A DNA stretch of 64,000 bases from Bacillus_AB infantis_B (GTDB lineage Bacteria; Bacillota; Bacilli; Bacillales; Cytobacillaceae): assembly GCF_008180445.1 (NCBI RefSeq), contig NZ_VTER01000002.1, positions 124,001-188,000 on the forward strand, read 5' to 3'. Made by a program: the position numbers and the translations under genes. Under the pieces are notes generated by a model. It worked only from the letters and a program-made list of their open reading frames with translations. It did no database searches and had not been told where the DNA came from. Shown piece by piece: positions 49,894 to 58,650 of the stretch. Within the stretch, counting starts at the first letter, position 1, and each line of letters opens with the position of its first letter.

Positions 49894-50695
49894 GCGGAAG
49901 AAAAAGGAGCATCATGAGGAGCATGTTGACGAGTCCTGGCTGATACCCTATGCTGATATCCTGACGCTCCTGCTTGCCCTTTTCATCGTCCTGTTTGCCA
50001 TGAGCTCAGTGGATGCCCGGAAATTCGAGGCCCTTTCAAAGGCATTCAATGATGCATTCAATGGCGGGACCGGCTTCTTTGATTACCCGAGCCCAATGCC
50101 GGACGGCGCCATGCAGTCCGCGGATAAGGCAGAGACTGAAAACAAAGATGAAGTAGAAAAGGCTTCTGCTGCCGGCACTTTAGAAGAAGGCCAGAGCGAT
50201 ATGGAAGCAGAAGGAAAAATCCAGAAACTCACAGACAAGCAGGAACTCAAGGAAGTCGAAGAAAAGGTGAAAACCTATATTCAAAACAATGGCCTCACAG
50301 ACAAACTTGAGACCTCGCTGACAGATGAAGGACTGCTTGTAACGATCCGGGACAACGTCTTTTTCGCTTCCGGGAGCGCTGAAGTAAGGTCAGGAGAATT
50401 GACGATCGCCGACGAAATCGGGGAATTGCTCGTCATGGACCCGCCGCGCAATATCATCATCAGCGGCCATACAGACAATATGCCGATCAAAACCTCCGAG
50501 TTTGAATCCAACTGGGAATTAAGCGTCATGAGAGCCGTAAACTTCATGAAAATCCTGCTGCATAACAAAGACCTGGATGCCAGAGCCTTCAGTGCGAAAG
50601 GGTTTGGCGAATTCCAGCCTGCCGCCTCCAATGATACAAAAGAAGGCCGGGACAAAAACAGGCGGGTTGAAATTTTAATATTGCCGAGAACATAG
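49886..50695 (+). CDS. motB: Flagellar motor stator protein MotB
   Basis: This 269-aa protein anchors the stator to peptidoglycan. Residues 1-50: basic start, then VDESWLIPYADILTLLLALF with the proton-carrying Asp in YADILTLL. An acidic, Lys/Glu-rich plug/linker follows (60-120), then an OmpA-like domain (INIIISGHTDNMP-type: NIIISGHTDNMPIK; RAVNFMKILL; KNRRVEILI). Overlap with motA and the SigD promoter define a two-gene flagellar operon. Confidence 0.95.
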   Translation: MSKRKKKEHHEEHVDESWLIPYADILTLLLALFIVLFAMSSVDARKFEALSKAFNDAFNGGTGFFDYPSPMPDGAMQSADKAETENKDEVEKASAAGTLEEGQSDMEAEGKIQKLTDKQELKEVEEKVKTYIQNNGLTDKLETSLTDEGLLVTIRDNVFFASGSAEVRSGELTIADEIGELLVMDPPRNIIISGHTDNMPIKTSEFESNWELSVMRAVNFMKILLHNKDLDARAFSAKGFGEFQPAASNDTKEGRDKNRRVEILILPRT

Positions 50696-50771
50696 ACCGG
50701 GCCGGATGGGTTCGGTTTTTTTGTTTGTTTCGGCGGAGTGCTGCGGTCAAGCGGACGGGGCGTTTGGGGTT

Positions 50772-51110
50772 AGTCGCAGATATAATGGGAAAGCGGCAAA
50801 TAAAGCTTTTATTCGGGGATCAGGCCGGTTTTAGCAGAGTCGCAAATAAAAGCTGGAAGTCGCAAATAAACTGGGAAAGTCGCAAAAATATTTTAAAACT
50901 CGCAAATAAATTCTGAAAGTCGCAAATAAACCCGAAAACTCGCAAATAAGAGCTGCGGGCAGGTTTTAGCAGAGTTGCTAATAAAAGCTGGAAGTTGCTA
51001 ATATAATGGAAAAGTTGCTAATATAATGGAAAAGTTGCTAATAAAATGAAAAAGTTGCTAATAAAAGTGGAAAGTTGCTAATAAAATGAAAAACTTGCTA
51101 ATAAACGGAA
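50772..51110. repeat. 20-bp periodic intergenic array
   Basis: CGCAAATAAA (with one CGCAAAAATA) starts at 50841, 50861, 50881, 50901, 50921 and 50941, and TGCTAAT(A)AAA-type units start at 50975, 50995, 51015, 51035, 51055, 51075 and 51095. Spacing is exactly 20 bp within each block; the linkers vary. Two weaker units are at 50775 and 50795. Noncoding, between motB and a convergent MFS gene. Confidence 0.9.
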
Positions 51111-51212
51111 AATTAAGCAGTCAACCACCACAAAAGGCTGCCACCAAACGCAAAAAGCTGCCAATCATCTCAAAAAGGCCGCGAATCAACACCCAAAACC
51201 CAGCCTCCCACA

Positions 51213-51245
51213 CAAAAACAGGACCCTCCAGCCAAGGGTCCTGTT
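51213..51245 (-). terminator. Terminator of MFS gene
   Basis: On the minus strand ACAGGACCCT..AGGGTCCTGT is followed by TTTTG. Confidence 0.8.
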
Positions 51246-51250
51246 CCATA

Positions 51251-52453
51251 TTACATAGAAATATTCACTTCTGATTGCATTTCTTCTTTGGCTGCTGCTG
51301 TTTTTTTCCCGTGAAGGATATAGTAGAGCCCAAGGCCGATCAGTGAGACCAAAACGAGCACCATGTATAGCTTGGCAAATCCTGTGTAGACGGCGACGAT
51401 GCCGAGTACATAGGAGCCAAGGCCGAGGCCGGAGTCAAACATCGTAAAGAAGGTGGATGTGGCCAGCCCTCTTTTCGAAGGGTCGGCATTTTTAATCGCA
51501 ACGGTCTGCATGCTCGGAACGATGGTGCCATAGCCGAGGCCGATCACGGCGCCGGCAAGCAGGAACAGGAAGCTGTTGTCTGCAAGGCTGAGCAGGAACA
51601 GGCCGGCGGCAAATAAAACGATTGCCGGATAGATGACCCGGTTTTCTCCGTACATGTCAAACCAGCGGCCTGTGAACGGGCGTGAAATCAGGATAAAGGC
51701 TGCATAGACGACAAAGAAAAAGGATGCTGCCTGCATCAGTCCGAGCTCCTTGGCATACACCGAAATGAAGGATAAAACGCCTGAATAGGCAAACGCAAGC
51801 GTGCCGGCTGCAATGGAAACCGGAACGGCATTTTTTTCAAAAAGGCTTGAAAAAGCAAATGATGGCTGCTTTGTTTTTTCGCCGCTGTTTTCCGGGATGC
51901 TGATGATCGATGACAGCACCAGAGCCAGGACGGCAAGCACTGTACATAAAACAAAAATCCAGCTGTATGCGGCATACTGAATGATGGTCAGTCCGGTGAA
52001 AGGTCCGATTACCATGGCAAGGTTCATGAACATGGCATAATAGCCGAGCCCTTCGCCGCGCCTTTCAGCCGGGACGATATCAGCGACAATGGCACCAGTG
52101 GCCGTGGTGGCCATTCCGAAGCCCGCGCCATGCAGGAAGCGGACTGCCAAAAGCATTGGCAGGCTGTCTGCCGTAAAATAGAGGGCAGAAGCAATTGTAA
52201 AAATAACCATAGAAATCAACAGGATTTTCTTGCGGCCGATTTCGTCGATCCATTTTCCTGTAAAAGGACGGGAGATGACGGCGGCGATCAGGAATACCGA
52301 GATGATGAGGCCGACCTGTGATTCGCTTCCTTTTAAATCATCAAGAATATAAATGGGAAGGGTCGTCAGCAATATATAAAAGCCGATAAATAAGAAAAAG
52401 CTGGTAATGGAAACGCCTAAAAAGTCCTTTGTCCAAAGGGGCTGTTTTTTCAT
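51251..52453 (-). CDS. MFS efflux transporter (YwoG-like)
   Basis: This 400-aa protein has twelve helices. 'DFLGVSITSFFLFIGFYILL' and motif A SRPFTGKWIDEIGRKKILLI are in the first half, and SRPFTGRWFDMYGENRVIYP repeats the motif in the second half. It lies 78 nt behind a MarR-family gene on the same strand, so it is probably a drug or metabolite exporter repressed by that regulator. Confidence 0.88.
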   Translation of the reverse strand: MKKQPLWTKDFLGVSITSFFLFIGFYILLTTLPIYILDDLKGSESQVGLIISVFLIAAVISRPFTGKWIDEIGRKKILLISMVIFTIASALYFTADSLPMLLAVRFLHGAGFGMATTATGAIVADIVPAERRGEGLGYYAMFMNLAMVIGPFTGLTIIQYAAYSWIFVLCTVLAVLALVLSSIISIPENSGEKTKQPSFAFSSLFEKNAVPVSIAAGTLAFAYSGVLSFISVYAKELGLMQAASFFFVVYAAFILISRPFTGRWFDMYGENRVIYPAIVLFAAGLFLLSLADNSFLFLLAGAVIGLGYGTIVPSMQTVAIKNADPSKRGLATSTFFTMFDSGLGLGSYVLGIVAVYTGFAKLYMVLVLVSLIGLGLYYILHGKKTAAAKEEMQSEVNISM

Positions 52454-52531
52454 GATTGTCCTCCTTGATGTCTTGTTTACTGAGAGTCTGTGAAGTAGTG
52501 AGAAGAAAAACGGAAGATCTTGCGGGGCTGA

Positions 52532-52951
52532 TCAGCGTCCGGAATTTTGCTTCATTTTTTGCATGACTGATATGGCAGCCATTAATTCTTCTTCAGATAT
52601 ATCCTCCAGCATTTTTTGTTCGTATTGTTGTACAGCGGCCAGCCAGTCCGGATATTGTGTGAGGGCTTCATCCGTCAGCAGAATCTTTTTTTCCCGTTTG
52701 TCTTTCCCCGGCACCCTGCTGATCCAGCCTGATTTTTCAAGACGGAGAAGGGCTCTTGTCATGGTCGGGGCTTCAACGCTGAGATAGGTGGATAGCTCAA
52801 CCTGTGTGCTGGAGCCTGCTGTCTTCAGCCTGTAGATGATCGGCCATTGTGCGGCATAAAGCCCCATGGGGGTCAGCACATCGTTCAGGCCCTTGGAGAA
52901 CTGCCGGGTGCATTGGTTGAAGCTGTGAAAAAAAGGATCCATTTTGTTCAT
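52532..52951 (-). CDS. MarR family transcriptional regulator
   Basis: This 139-aa winged-helix repressor has STQVELSTYLSVEAPTMTRA as its helix-turn-helix, then LLRLEKSGWISRVPGKDKRE and KKILLTDEALTQYPDW as the wing and following helix. The start follows GGGTGAT. Promoter palindrome TAGTT-N8-AACTA at 52973. It likely represses itself and the MFS gene. Confidence 0.92.
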   Translation of the reverse strand: MNKMDPFFHSFNQCTRQFSKGLNDVLTPMGLYAAQWPIIYRLKTAGSSTQVELSTYLSVEAPTMTRALLRLEKSGWISRVPGKDKREKKILLTDEALTQYPDWLAAVQQYEQKMLEDISEEELMAAISVMQKMKQNSGR

Positions 52952-52972
52952 AAAATTATCACCCGTTTCAAT

Positions 52973-52990
52973 TAGTTGCCTAGCTAACTA
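52973..52990. promoter_or_regulatory. MarR operator candidate
   Basis: TAGTTGCCTAGCTAACTA resembles the AGTTGCCTAGGCAACT-like sites bound by several Bacillus MarR proteins. It is 22 nt upstream of the marR start. Confidence 0.55.
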
Positions 52991-53106
52991 TAAGTCAAAA
53001 CGGCATTTTTGTCCAGTCCATCTTAAAGAACAGGTTTGAACAGCGGCTTGAAGGGAATGGGTTAAACAGCAGCAATGTGCAATTTATCTACTAGGGGGAA
53101 ATTCAA

Positions 53107-54492
53107 TTGGACTCATTTCTTGATCTTGTGGGAAGTATATCGGCATGGCTGTGGGGGCCGCCGATCATTATTATTCTGGCTGGAACAGGCATATATTTAA
53201 CCTTTTTACTGGGATTCTTTCAATTCAGATACCCGGTTTATATTTTCAAGCAGACCTTCGGCAGCGTGTTTAAAAAGCCGAAAGGAGAAGGGACGGTCAC
53301 TCCGCTTCAGGCTCTGACATCTGCTCTTTCTTCGACAATCGGAGCGGCGAATATCGTCGGCGTACCGGCAGCCATCATGTTCGGCGGGCCGGGAGCAGTC
53401 TTTTGGATGTGGGTAATCGCTTTAATCGGAATGGCCATTAAATTTTCAGAAAGCGTCCTGGCGGTCAAATACCGTGAGAAAAATGAGGACGGCGAATATG
53501 TCGGCGGGCCGATGTACTATATGACAAAAGGGCTCAATATGAAATGGCTGGGCGTCTGGTTTGCCTTTGCCCTGATGATCGAGCTGATCCCAAGCATCAT
53601 GGTGCAGGGAAATGCAGTCTCATCAGCTGTTTCAGAAACTTTTGAAATCGATGGATTGTGGACGGGGATAGCTGTTGCAGCCGTTGTATTATTGATTGTG
53701 TTCGGCGGCATTAAGAGGATCGGGCAGGTAACCGAAATCCTGGTTCCGTTTATGGCATTGATTTATGTGGGAACAGCGCTTGTGATCCTATTCATGAACT
53801 TCAGCAAGGTTCCTGAGGTATTGGAATTAATCTTCACTTACGCATTCCAGCCGGCAGCGGCAATGGGCGGTTTTGCAGGTGCAGCCATCGGCGAGGTCAT
53901 CCGCTGGGGCTTTGCACGAGGATTATATTCCAATGAAGCAGGACTTGGGACGGCTCCGATCGCCCATGCGGCTGCACAGACGGACCATCCTGTCAGGCAG
54001 GGCTTCTGGGCGATTGTCGGGATTGTCGTCGATACGCTGATTGTCTGCTCTGCGACTGCTTTTGTCGTGCTGTCTTCAGGTGTCTGGCAGAGGGAAGGGG
54101 CGATGGATGATCCATCATCCCTGACAACAGCAGCTTTCTCCCAGTATTTCGGACAGACAGGCAGCCTTATTGTTACCATTTCACTCATATTCTTTGTGGT
54201 TTCCACCATCATTGTTGTCATTTTTTACGGGTCGAAGCAGGCAGAATTCCTGTTTGGCAATTTCGCGGGCCAGGCCATCAAGGTTGTCTATATCCTGGCG
54301 ATCGTATTTGGCTCTATCGGAGCAGCGCAAACAATCTGGCAGTTCCTTGACCTTGCTCTGGCTGCTATCCTGATTCCGAATATTATTGCTGTACTTCTAT
54401 TGAGCAAGGAGGTGAAAGAGCTCAAAAATGAGTTCTTTACCTCAGAGAAATATTATTTGAAGGATATTAAAAAGAAAGATGATGCTGCTTAA
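53107..54492 (+). CDS. Alanine/glycine:cation symporter (AGCS family)
   Basis: This 461-aa sodium/amino acid symporter has about 11 helices. 'TPLQALTSALSSTIGAANIV' with GVPAAIMFGGPGAVFWMW is the AGCS signature, and GFARGLYSNEAGLGTAPIAH is the second conserved block. It starts at TTG 53107 behind TAGGGGGAAA. Likely imports alanine or glycine. Single gene. Confidence 0.95.
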   Translation: MDSFLDLVGSISAWLWGPPIIIILAGTGIYLTFLLGFFQFRYPVYIFKQTFGSVFKKPKGEGTVTPLQALTSALSSTIGAANIVGVPAAIMFGGPGAVFWMWVIALIGMAIKFSESVLAVKYREKNEDGEYVGGPMYYMTKGLNMKWLGVWFAFALMIELIPSIMVQGNAVSSAVSETFEIDGLWTGIAVAAVVLLIVFGGIKRIGQVTEILVPFMALIYVGTALVILFMNFSKVPEVLELIFTYAFQPAAAMGGFAGAAIGEVIRWGFARGLYSNEAGLGTAPIAHAAAQTDHPVRQGFWAIVGIVVDTLIVCSATAFVVLSSGVWQREGAMDDPSSLTTAAFSQYFGQTGSLIVTISLIFFVVSTIIVVIFYGSKQAEFLFGNFAGQAIKVVYILAIVFGSIGAAQTIWQFLDLALAAILIPNIIAVLLLSKEVKELKNEFFTSEKYYLKDIKKKDDAA

Positions 54493-54521
54493 AGAGGCGG
54501 GGGATTTCCCCGTCTTTTTTT
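54493..54521 (+). terminator. Terminator of AGCS gene
   Basis: GGCGGGG-GATTT-CCCCGTC then a seven-T run. A second perfect 10-bp stem, GGTCTGACTT..AAGTCAGACC, follows at 54538-54566. Confidence 0.75.
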
Positions 54522-54587
54522 GTGCAATCCCTTGTGTGGTCTGACTTCATACCTATAAGTCAGACCTATGTTTTTACCCCAAAACCA

Positions 54588-54633
54588 TTGCTCTTATTGT
54601 AAACAAATGTTTATAATTTAGACAAAAGTTTAC
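54588..54633 (+). promoter_or_regulatory. psuK promoter with GTAAAC/GTTTAC operator
   Basis: TTGCTC, 18 bp, TATAAT is a plausible promoter. GTAAAC (54599) and GTTTAC (54628) are inverted arms around the -10, and TAAACA-AA-TGTTTA lies in the spacer. Confidence 0.5.
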
Positions 54634-54650
54634 GAAGGCGGTGACACGCT

Positions 54651-55748
54651 GTGAATGAAAAAGAACAATCCATTTTCACTTTGATAAAAGAGGACCCATT
54701 CATTTCCCAGAATGAAATTGCAGAAAAGACCGGGTTATCACGCTCGGCCGCAGCCGGCTATATATCCTCGCTTGCCAAGCAGGGTAAAATCCTGGGAAGG
54801 GCTTATATGCTGCCGAACAAGAAAGAAGTCCTTTGCATCGGCGGGGCTAATGTCGACCGGAAAATTCAGTCGATTGGCAAAATTGAAAGCGGTACCTCGA
54901 ATCCTTCCGCCAGCTCCCAGTCATGCGGCGGGGTTGCCAGGAATATTGCTGAAAACCTTGGGCGGCTTGGCTGTGATGCAAGTCTGTTGACAGCCGTGGG
55001 CGATGATACTGAAGGCAGCTGGCTGCTGGGCTATACAAAGGATTTTGTCGACATTACCCCATCCCAGACATTGCCTAATACAGCAACCGGAACATATACA
55101 GCCGTTCTGGACCATGACGGCGAAATGACTGTTGCTTTTGCGGATATGGCCTTATACGATCGCATAAATTCAGAATTTATTGAAAAAAGGTGGGGCTATA
55201 TTGCCTCGGCAGAGATCGTCCTGCTGGATACCAATTTCCCGGCAGAAGTTTTGAAAAAGACGATTGCCCGCTGCTACGAAGAATCTGTTCCGCTTTGCAT
55301 CACGCCGGTCTCGTCCCCAAAGGTGAAGAAGCTGCCCGAAAATCTGATGGGTGTCACATGGCTGATTGCCAACCATGACGAAGCCGAGGCGCTGTCAGGA
55401 ATGAAGATAGATACTGATGGAGATTTCTTTAAAGCAGCCGAGAAGATCATGAAAAAAGGCGTGGAGAAGGTCGTCATCACAAGAGGGGACAAAGGACTGA
55501 TTTTCTACACGAAGGAAGGTGAGGCAGGGGTGCTGCTTCCGCCGAAGATCAAGGTGCAGGATGTGACTGGGGCAGGCGACTCGCTTGTGGCCGGTATCCT
55601 ATACGCACATCTGAAGGGGCTAAATACAGAAAACGCCTGCAAAATCGGCATCGCCTGCAGCATGCTCACACTGCAGTCAGAAGAAACCGTCAGTCCAATT
55701 TTAAATAATGTCAGACTGCAGGAAACATTTCAGCAAAATTTCAGCTAA
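54651..55748 (+). CDS. psuK: Pseudouridine kinase with N-terminal HTH (PfkB family)
   Basis: This 365-aa protein has an N-terminal winged helix-turn-helix (residues 1-55, ISQNEIAEKTGLSRSAAAGY) and then a PfkB sugar-kinase domain (60-360). The domain includes CIGGANVDRKIQSIG, CGGVARNIAENLGRLG and the ATP/catalytic loop VQDVTGAGDSLVAGILYAHL. It phosphorylates pseudouridine to the 5'-phosphate. psuG follows 17 nt later. The HTH may let it bind its own promoter, where a GTAAAC inverted repeat lies; this is inference. Confidence 0.9.
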   Translation: MNEKEQSIFTLIKEDPFISQNEIAEKTGLSRSAAAGYISSLAKQGKILGRAYMLPNKKEVLCIGGANVDRKIQSIGKIESGTSNPSASSQSCGGVARNIAENLGRLGCDASLLTAVGDDTEGSWLLGYTKDFVDITPSQTLPNTATGTYTAVLDHDGEMTVAFADMALYDRINSEFIEKRWGYIASAEIVLLDTNFPAEVLKKTIARCYEESVPLCITPVSSPKVKKLPENLMGVTWLIANHDEAEALSGMKIDTDGDFFKAAEKIMKKGVEKVVITRGDKGLIFYTKEGEAGVLLPPKIKVQDVTGAGDSLVAGILYAHLKGLNTENACKIGIACSMLTLQSEETVSPILNNVRLQETFQQNFS

Positions 55749-55765
55749 AAAAGGAGACTCATACT

Positions 55766-56677
55766 ATGTTAGAAAACTATCTTGAATTCTCAGAAGAAGT
55801 ATTGGAAGCACGAAAAGCAAACAAACCGGTTGTGGCATTAGAATCAACGATCATCTCACACGGCATGCCATACCCGCAGAATATCGTGACGGCCAAAGAA
55901 GTGGAAGACATCATCCGCCAAAATGGTGCGGTGCCTGCGACCATCGCCATCATCAATGGAAAAATAAAGATCGGCATTTCTGAGGACGAGCTGGAATTCC
56001 TCGCCCAAAGCAAGGACATTGAAAAAGCCAGCCGCCGCGACCTTCCTTATCTGATCGCCCAGGGCAAAAACGGCGCGACCACTGTGGCAGCCACCATGAT
56101 CTGTGCAGAGCTTGCCGGAATCGAAGTATTCGTCACAGGCGGCATCGGCGGCGTCCACCGCGAAGCCGAAACAACAATGGATATCTCTGCTGACCTGCAG
56201 GAGCTCGCCCAGACCAATGTAGCAGTCGTCTGCGCAGGCGCCAAATCCATCCTGGATATCGGCCTGACCCTTGAATACCTGGAAACACACGGCGTACCGG
56301 TCGTCGGCTATGAAACAGACAAGCTGCCGGCATTCTATACCCGGACAAGCCCGTTTGACGTCAACCATCGCGTGGATGCGCCTGAAGATGCAGCCAGCCT
56401 GATCCGAACAAAATGGGAGCTTGGCCTGAACGGCGGAGTCGTCATCGCCAACCCGATCCCGGAAGAAGATGCCCTGGAAGAAAGCTTCATCACAAGCGTG
56501 ATCGAAACAGCGCTTCAAGAAGCAAAAGACAACCAGATTGCCGGAAAGCTGGTCACACCTTTCCTCCTAAGCAAAGTAAAAGAACTGACAGAAGGAACAA
56601 GCCTCACAGCCAACATCGCGCTAGTTAAGCATAATGCCGAAGTTGGAGCGAAGATTGCGGTTGGATTGCAGAAATAA
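55766..56677 (+). CDS. psuG: Pseudouridine-5'-phosphate glycosidase
   Basis: This 303-aa enzyme splits pseudouridine 5'-phosphate into uracil and ribose 5-phosphate. Diagnostic segments are VALESTIISHGMPYPQN, GKNGATTVAATM, FVTGGIGGVHREAETTMDIS and VCAGAKSILDIGLTLEYLET with the catalytic Lys. AAAAAGGAG precedes the ATG. With psuK it forms a complete catabolic operon. Confidence 0.97.
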   Translation: MLENYLEFSEEVLEARKANKPVVALESTIISHGMPYPQNIVTAKEVEDIIRQNGAVPATIAIINGKIKIGISEDELEFLAQSKDIEKASRRDLPYLIAQGKNGATTVAATMICAELAGIEVFVTGGIGGVHREAETTMDISADLQELAQTNVAVVCAGAKSILDIGLTLEYLETHGVPVVGYETDKLPAFYTRTSPFDVNHRVDAPEDAASLIRTKWELGLNGGVVIANPIPEEDALEESFITSVIETALQEAKDNQIAGKLVTPFLLSKVKELTEGTSLTANIALVKHNAEVGAKIAVGLQK

Positions 56678-56686
56678 TGGTGGAGA

Positions 56687-56716
56687 GCCGGTCCCTGGGT
56701 GGGGGGCCGGTTTTTT
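56687..56716 (+). terminator. Terminator of psuKG
   Basis: GCCGGTCCC and GGGGGCCGG form a stem followed by TTTTTT. Confidence 0.7.
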
Positions 56717-56736
56717 ACATTAATCCGCCCACTCGT

Positions 56737-57357
56737 TCAAGTGCCAGAATCGTGAATCCTCTTTGCCGTCAAAATATACCGGTCCGGCGCACTGCCGACA
56801 AAGTAAAAGGGATAGCATGTTGAAAGGGTCAGTATTTCCTCCGGAGCAGTGGACTTAATGACAGTAGTATCATCTGCATCCACAATAAAAGAGTCGATAA
56901 TTTCATAGGTGAAGTCGCCATAGGGCATCTTCACAACCAGTTCATCCCCCATTTTTAGTTCACCTATTTTGCGGAAAACGGTATCCCTATGGCCGGAGAG
57001 TAGAATCTGGTCATTTTGCCCAGGGAATACAGTGCCTGCATAATGGCCGACTCCTTTCTCCAGTTCCTCTTCATCGGTTCCTTCTATTATAGGGAGCTCT
57101 GCTTTTAGTGCCGGGATTTCTAGAACGCCGATAATATCACCAGTCTTAAAGGCAGGAATATTCGGCTCCTTAGCTGGGTGTTCTTTCGTCGTAACAGCTG
57201 TATCTTCTAGTGAAAGTACTTTTTTTGCTGTTTCAAGAGATTCCTCAGTTTGCCGGCTTTGATCGGCTGCCTCCTTAATCGAGAATAACAGCAGGCCGCT
57301 GCCCCCTATGATTAAGATAATGGCTGAGCATAATAGTAATATACCGTTAGCCTTCAC
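56737..57357 (-). CDS. Class D sortase
   Basis: This 206-aa membrane-bound transpeptidase has one N-terminal anchor (residues 5-25). The sortase triad is visible: His123 in LLSGHRDTVF, Cys181 in TLSTCYPF and Arg193 in PDRYIL. Class D is indicated by the short form and the TLSTC environment. It is coupled to the SinR-like gene upstream (4-nt GTGA overlap). An LPDTA-ending protein is encoded 2 kb away in the same locus and is the probable substrate to be joined to peptidoglycan. Confidence 0.9.
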   Translation of the reverse strand: MKANGILLLCSAIILIIGGSGLLLFSIKEAADQSRQTEESLETAKKVLSLEDTAVTTKEHPAKEPNIPAFKTGDIIGVLEIPALKAELPIIEGTDEEELEKGVGHYAGTVFPGQNDQILLSGHRDTVFRKIGELKMGDELVVKMPYGDFTYEIIDSFIVDADDTTVIKSTAPEEILTLSTCYPFYFVGSAPDRYILTAKRIHDSGT

Positions 57358-57701
57358 TTGCCTTCATTACCTCCATGTGTGTTTTTAAAGCGGATAAAAT
57401 CAAGATAGTAACTAAAATCTTCTTTTGTAATCCCTTGGTCAATCGCTTCCTGGACAAGTTCCTGCCATTCGGGATCAAGCTCTGTCGTCTCGAAATCGGA
57501 CTTTATCCTATAATCAAGAAGCTCCTCGACAGAGGTCCCGAGTGTTCTTGCCAGCTTGGACAGAACCTGCAGGGAGGGATTTTTCTGGATATCTCTTTCG
57601 ATATAGCTCAAATAGGACTTGGAAACCCCTGATTTTTCAGCAAGCTCATTTATGGAAAAGCCTCTAAGGAGCCGCAAGCGTTTTATCCTCCCACCTACCA
57701 T
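57354..57701 (-). CDS. SinR-like transcriptional repressor
   Basis: This 115-aa protein has a Cro/CI helix-turn-helix (residues 4-60: LLRGFSINELAEKSGVSKSY, LSYIERDIQKNPS) and a C-terminal Sin domain (about 73-108: LDPEWQELVQEAIDQGITKE, DFSYYLDFIRF) as in SinR/SinI. It is a paralogue of the sinR at 61156. It is divergent from sipW and cotranscribed with the sortase, so it likely controls this fibre locus and may also bind SinI. Confidence 0.88.
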   Translation of the reverse strand: MVGGRIKRLRLLRGFSINELAEKSGVSKSYLSYIERDIQKNPSLQVLSKLARTLGTSVEELLDYRIKSDFETTELDPEWQELVQEAIDQGITKEDFSYYLDFIRFKNTHGGNEGK

Positions 57702-57747
57702 TAGAATATCCCCTCTATTTATAGTATAGACACAACTTCATTATAAC

Positions 57748-57910
57748 GAACATAAAGTTCATTAAAAAATACAAAAAAGTAAGAATAATCGAGATAATTG
57801 AAGGAAACTCGTGAAAACTGTTCGTTAAAAAGAAAAAACGGCTAATTTTGGTAATTTTCAAAGTTGAGGACTCTGTACTATACTCAACTTATCGGTTCGA
57901 TAAAAAGAAC
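57748..57910. promoter_or_regulatory. SinR-type operator candidates between sinR-like and sipW
   Basis: GAAC-ATAAA-GTTC (57748-57760), GTTCGTT (57820-57826) and GTTC-GATAAAAA-GAAC (57895-57910) resemble GTTCTYT SinR half-sites. They sit in the divergent promoter region. Confidence 0.5.
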
Positions 57911-57974
57911 AAAAGTGAACAGCTACTAAGAAACAGCCAGATTAATAGAGAAAATAGAGGAAGGTGAAGGAAGC

Positions 57975-58568
57975 TTGAAATTCAGCTGGAAAACCGTCAG
58001 AAAAATCATCAGCAGCATTATCACATGGCTATTATTTATCAATCTCATCTTAATGGCATTTCTCGTGATTTCGTCAAAAGCCTCCGGTGGTGAGCCCCAG
58101 GCATTTGGCTATCAAATAAAAACTGTTCTCTCCGGTTCGATGGAGCCGACCTTCATGACTGGATCAGTCATTGCAGTCAAGCCTCTTGAAGGCGATGCAA
58201 AGAAAGAGCTGAAAAAAGGTGACATCATTACCTTCATAGATGAAGATAAAAAACTGATCACCCATAGGATCACAGGTATAACCACCAGCGGCGAACACGT
58301 CATGTACGAAACTAAAGGGGATAACAACCAATCCAAGGATTTGGACCCGGTCCTTTCCGACAATGTCACCGCCATCTACACAGGGTACACCCTGCCATAT
58401 GCAGGTTATTTCATAGACTTTGCCAAATCGCAAAAAGGCGCCGCCATCTTACTGATTGGCCCTGGCATCCTGATGCTGGGATATGCAGCCTTCACAATCT
58501 ACCAGGCAATGAGAGAGCTTGAAGCAAGAGCAAAGGGCAAAGGCGACACAACAGAAAAAACGGCTTAA
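57975..58568 (+). CDS. sipW: Signal peptidase I, SipW (ER-type)
   Basis: This 197-aa membrane protease has an N-terminal helix (12-33) and a C-terminal helix (about 155-177). The catalytic serine is Ser55 in VLSGSMEPTF, and the ER-type base is His97 in LITHRIT, replacing the Lys of ordinary type I enzymes. It starts at TTG 57975 behind GAAGGTGAAGGAAG. In B. subtilis SipW matures TasA and TapA; here the likely clients are encoded directly downstream. Confidence 0.94.
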   Translation: MKFSWKTVRKIISSIITWLLFINLILMAFLVISSKASGGEPQAFGYQIKTVLSGSMEPTFMTGSVIAVKPLEGDAKKELKKGDIITFIDEDKKLITHRITGITTSGEHVMYETKGDNNQSKDLDPVLSDNVTAIYTGYTLPYAGYFIDFAKSQKGAAILLIGPGILMLGYAAFTIYQAMRELEARAKGKGDTTEKTA

Positions 58569-58650
58569 ATCAGGTTGAAATTCCTGTGGCAACACAGGAT
58601 TCAATATAAAAACTTATACATACCCAAAGGGTAAGAGGAGGAAATGGAAC

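Noticed and set aside
50772..51110. CRISPR array
   Set aside because: Repeat units are about 10-12 bp with 8-10 bp linkers and no cas genes are nearby; too short for CRISPR.
56133..56628. Arg-rich frames on both strands inside psuG
   Set aside because: They are shadows of a GC-rich conserved enzyme gene.
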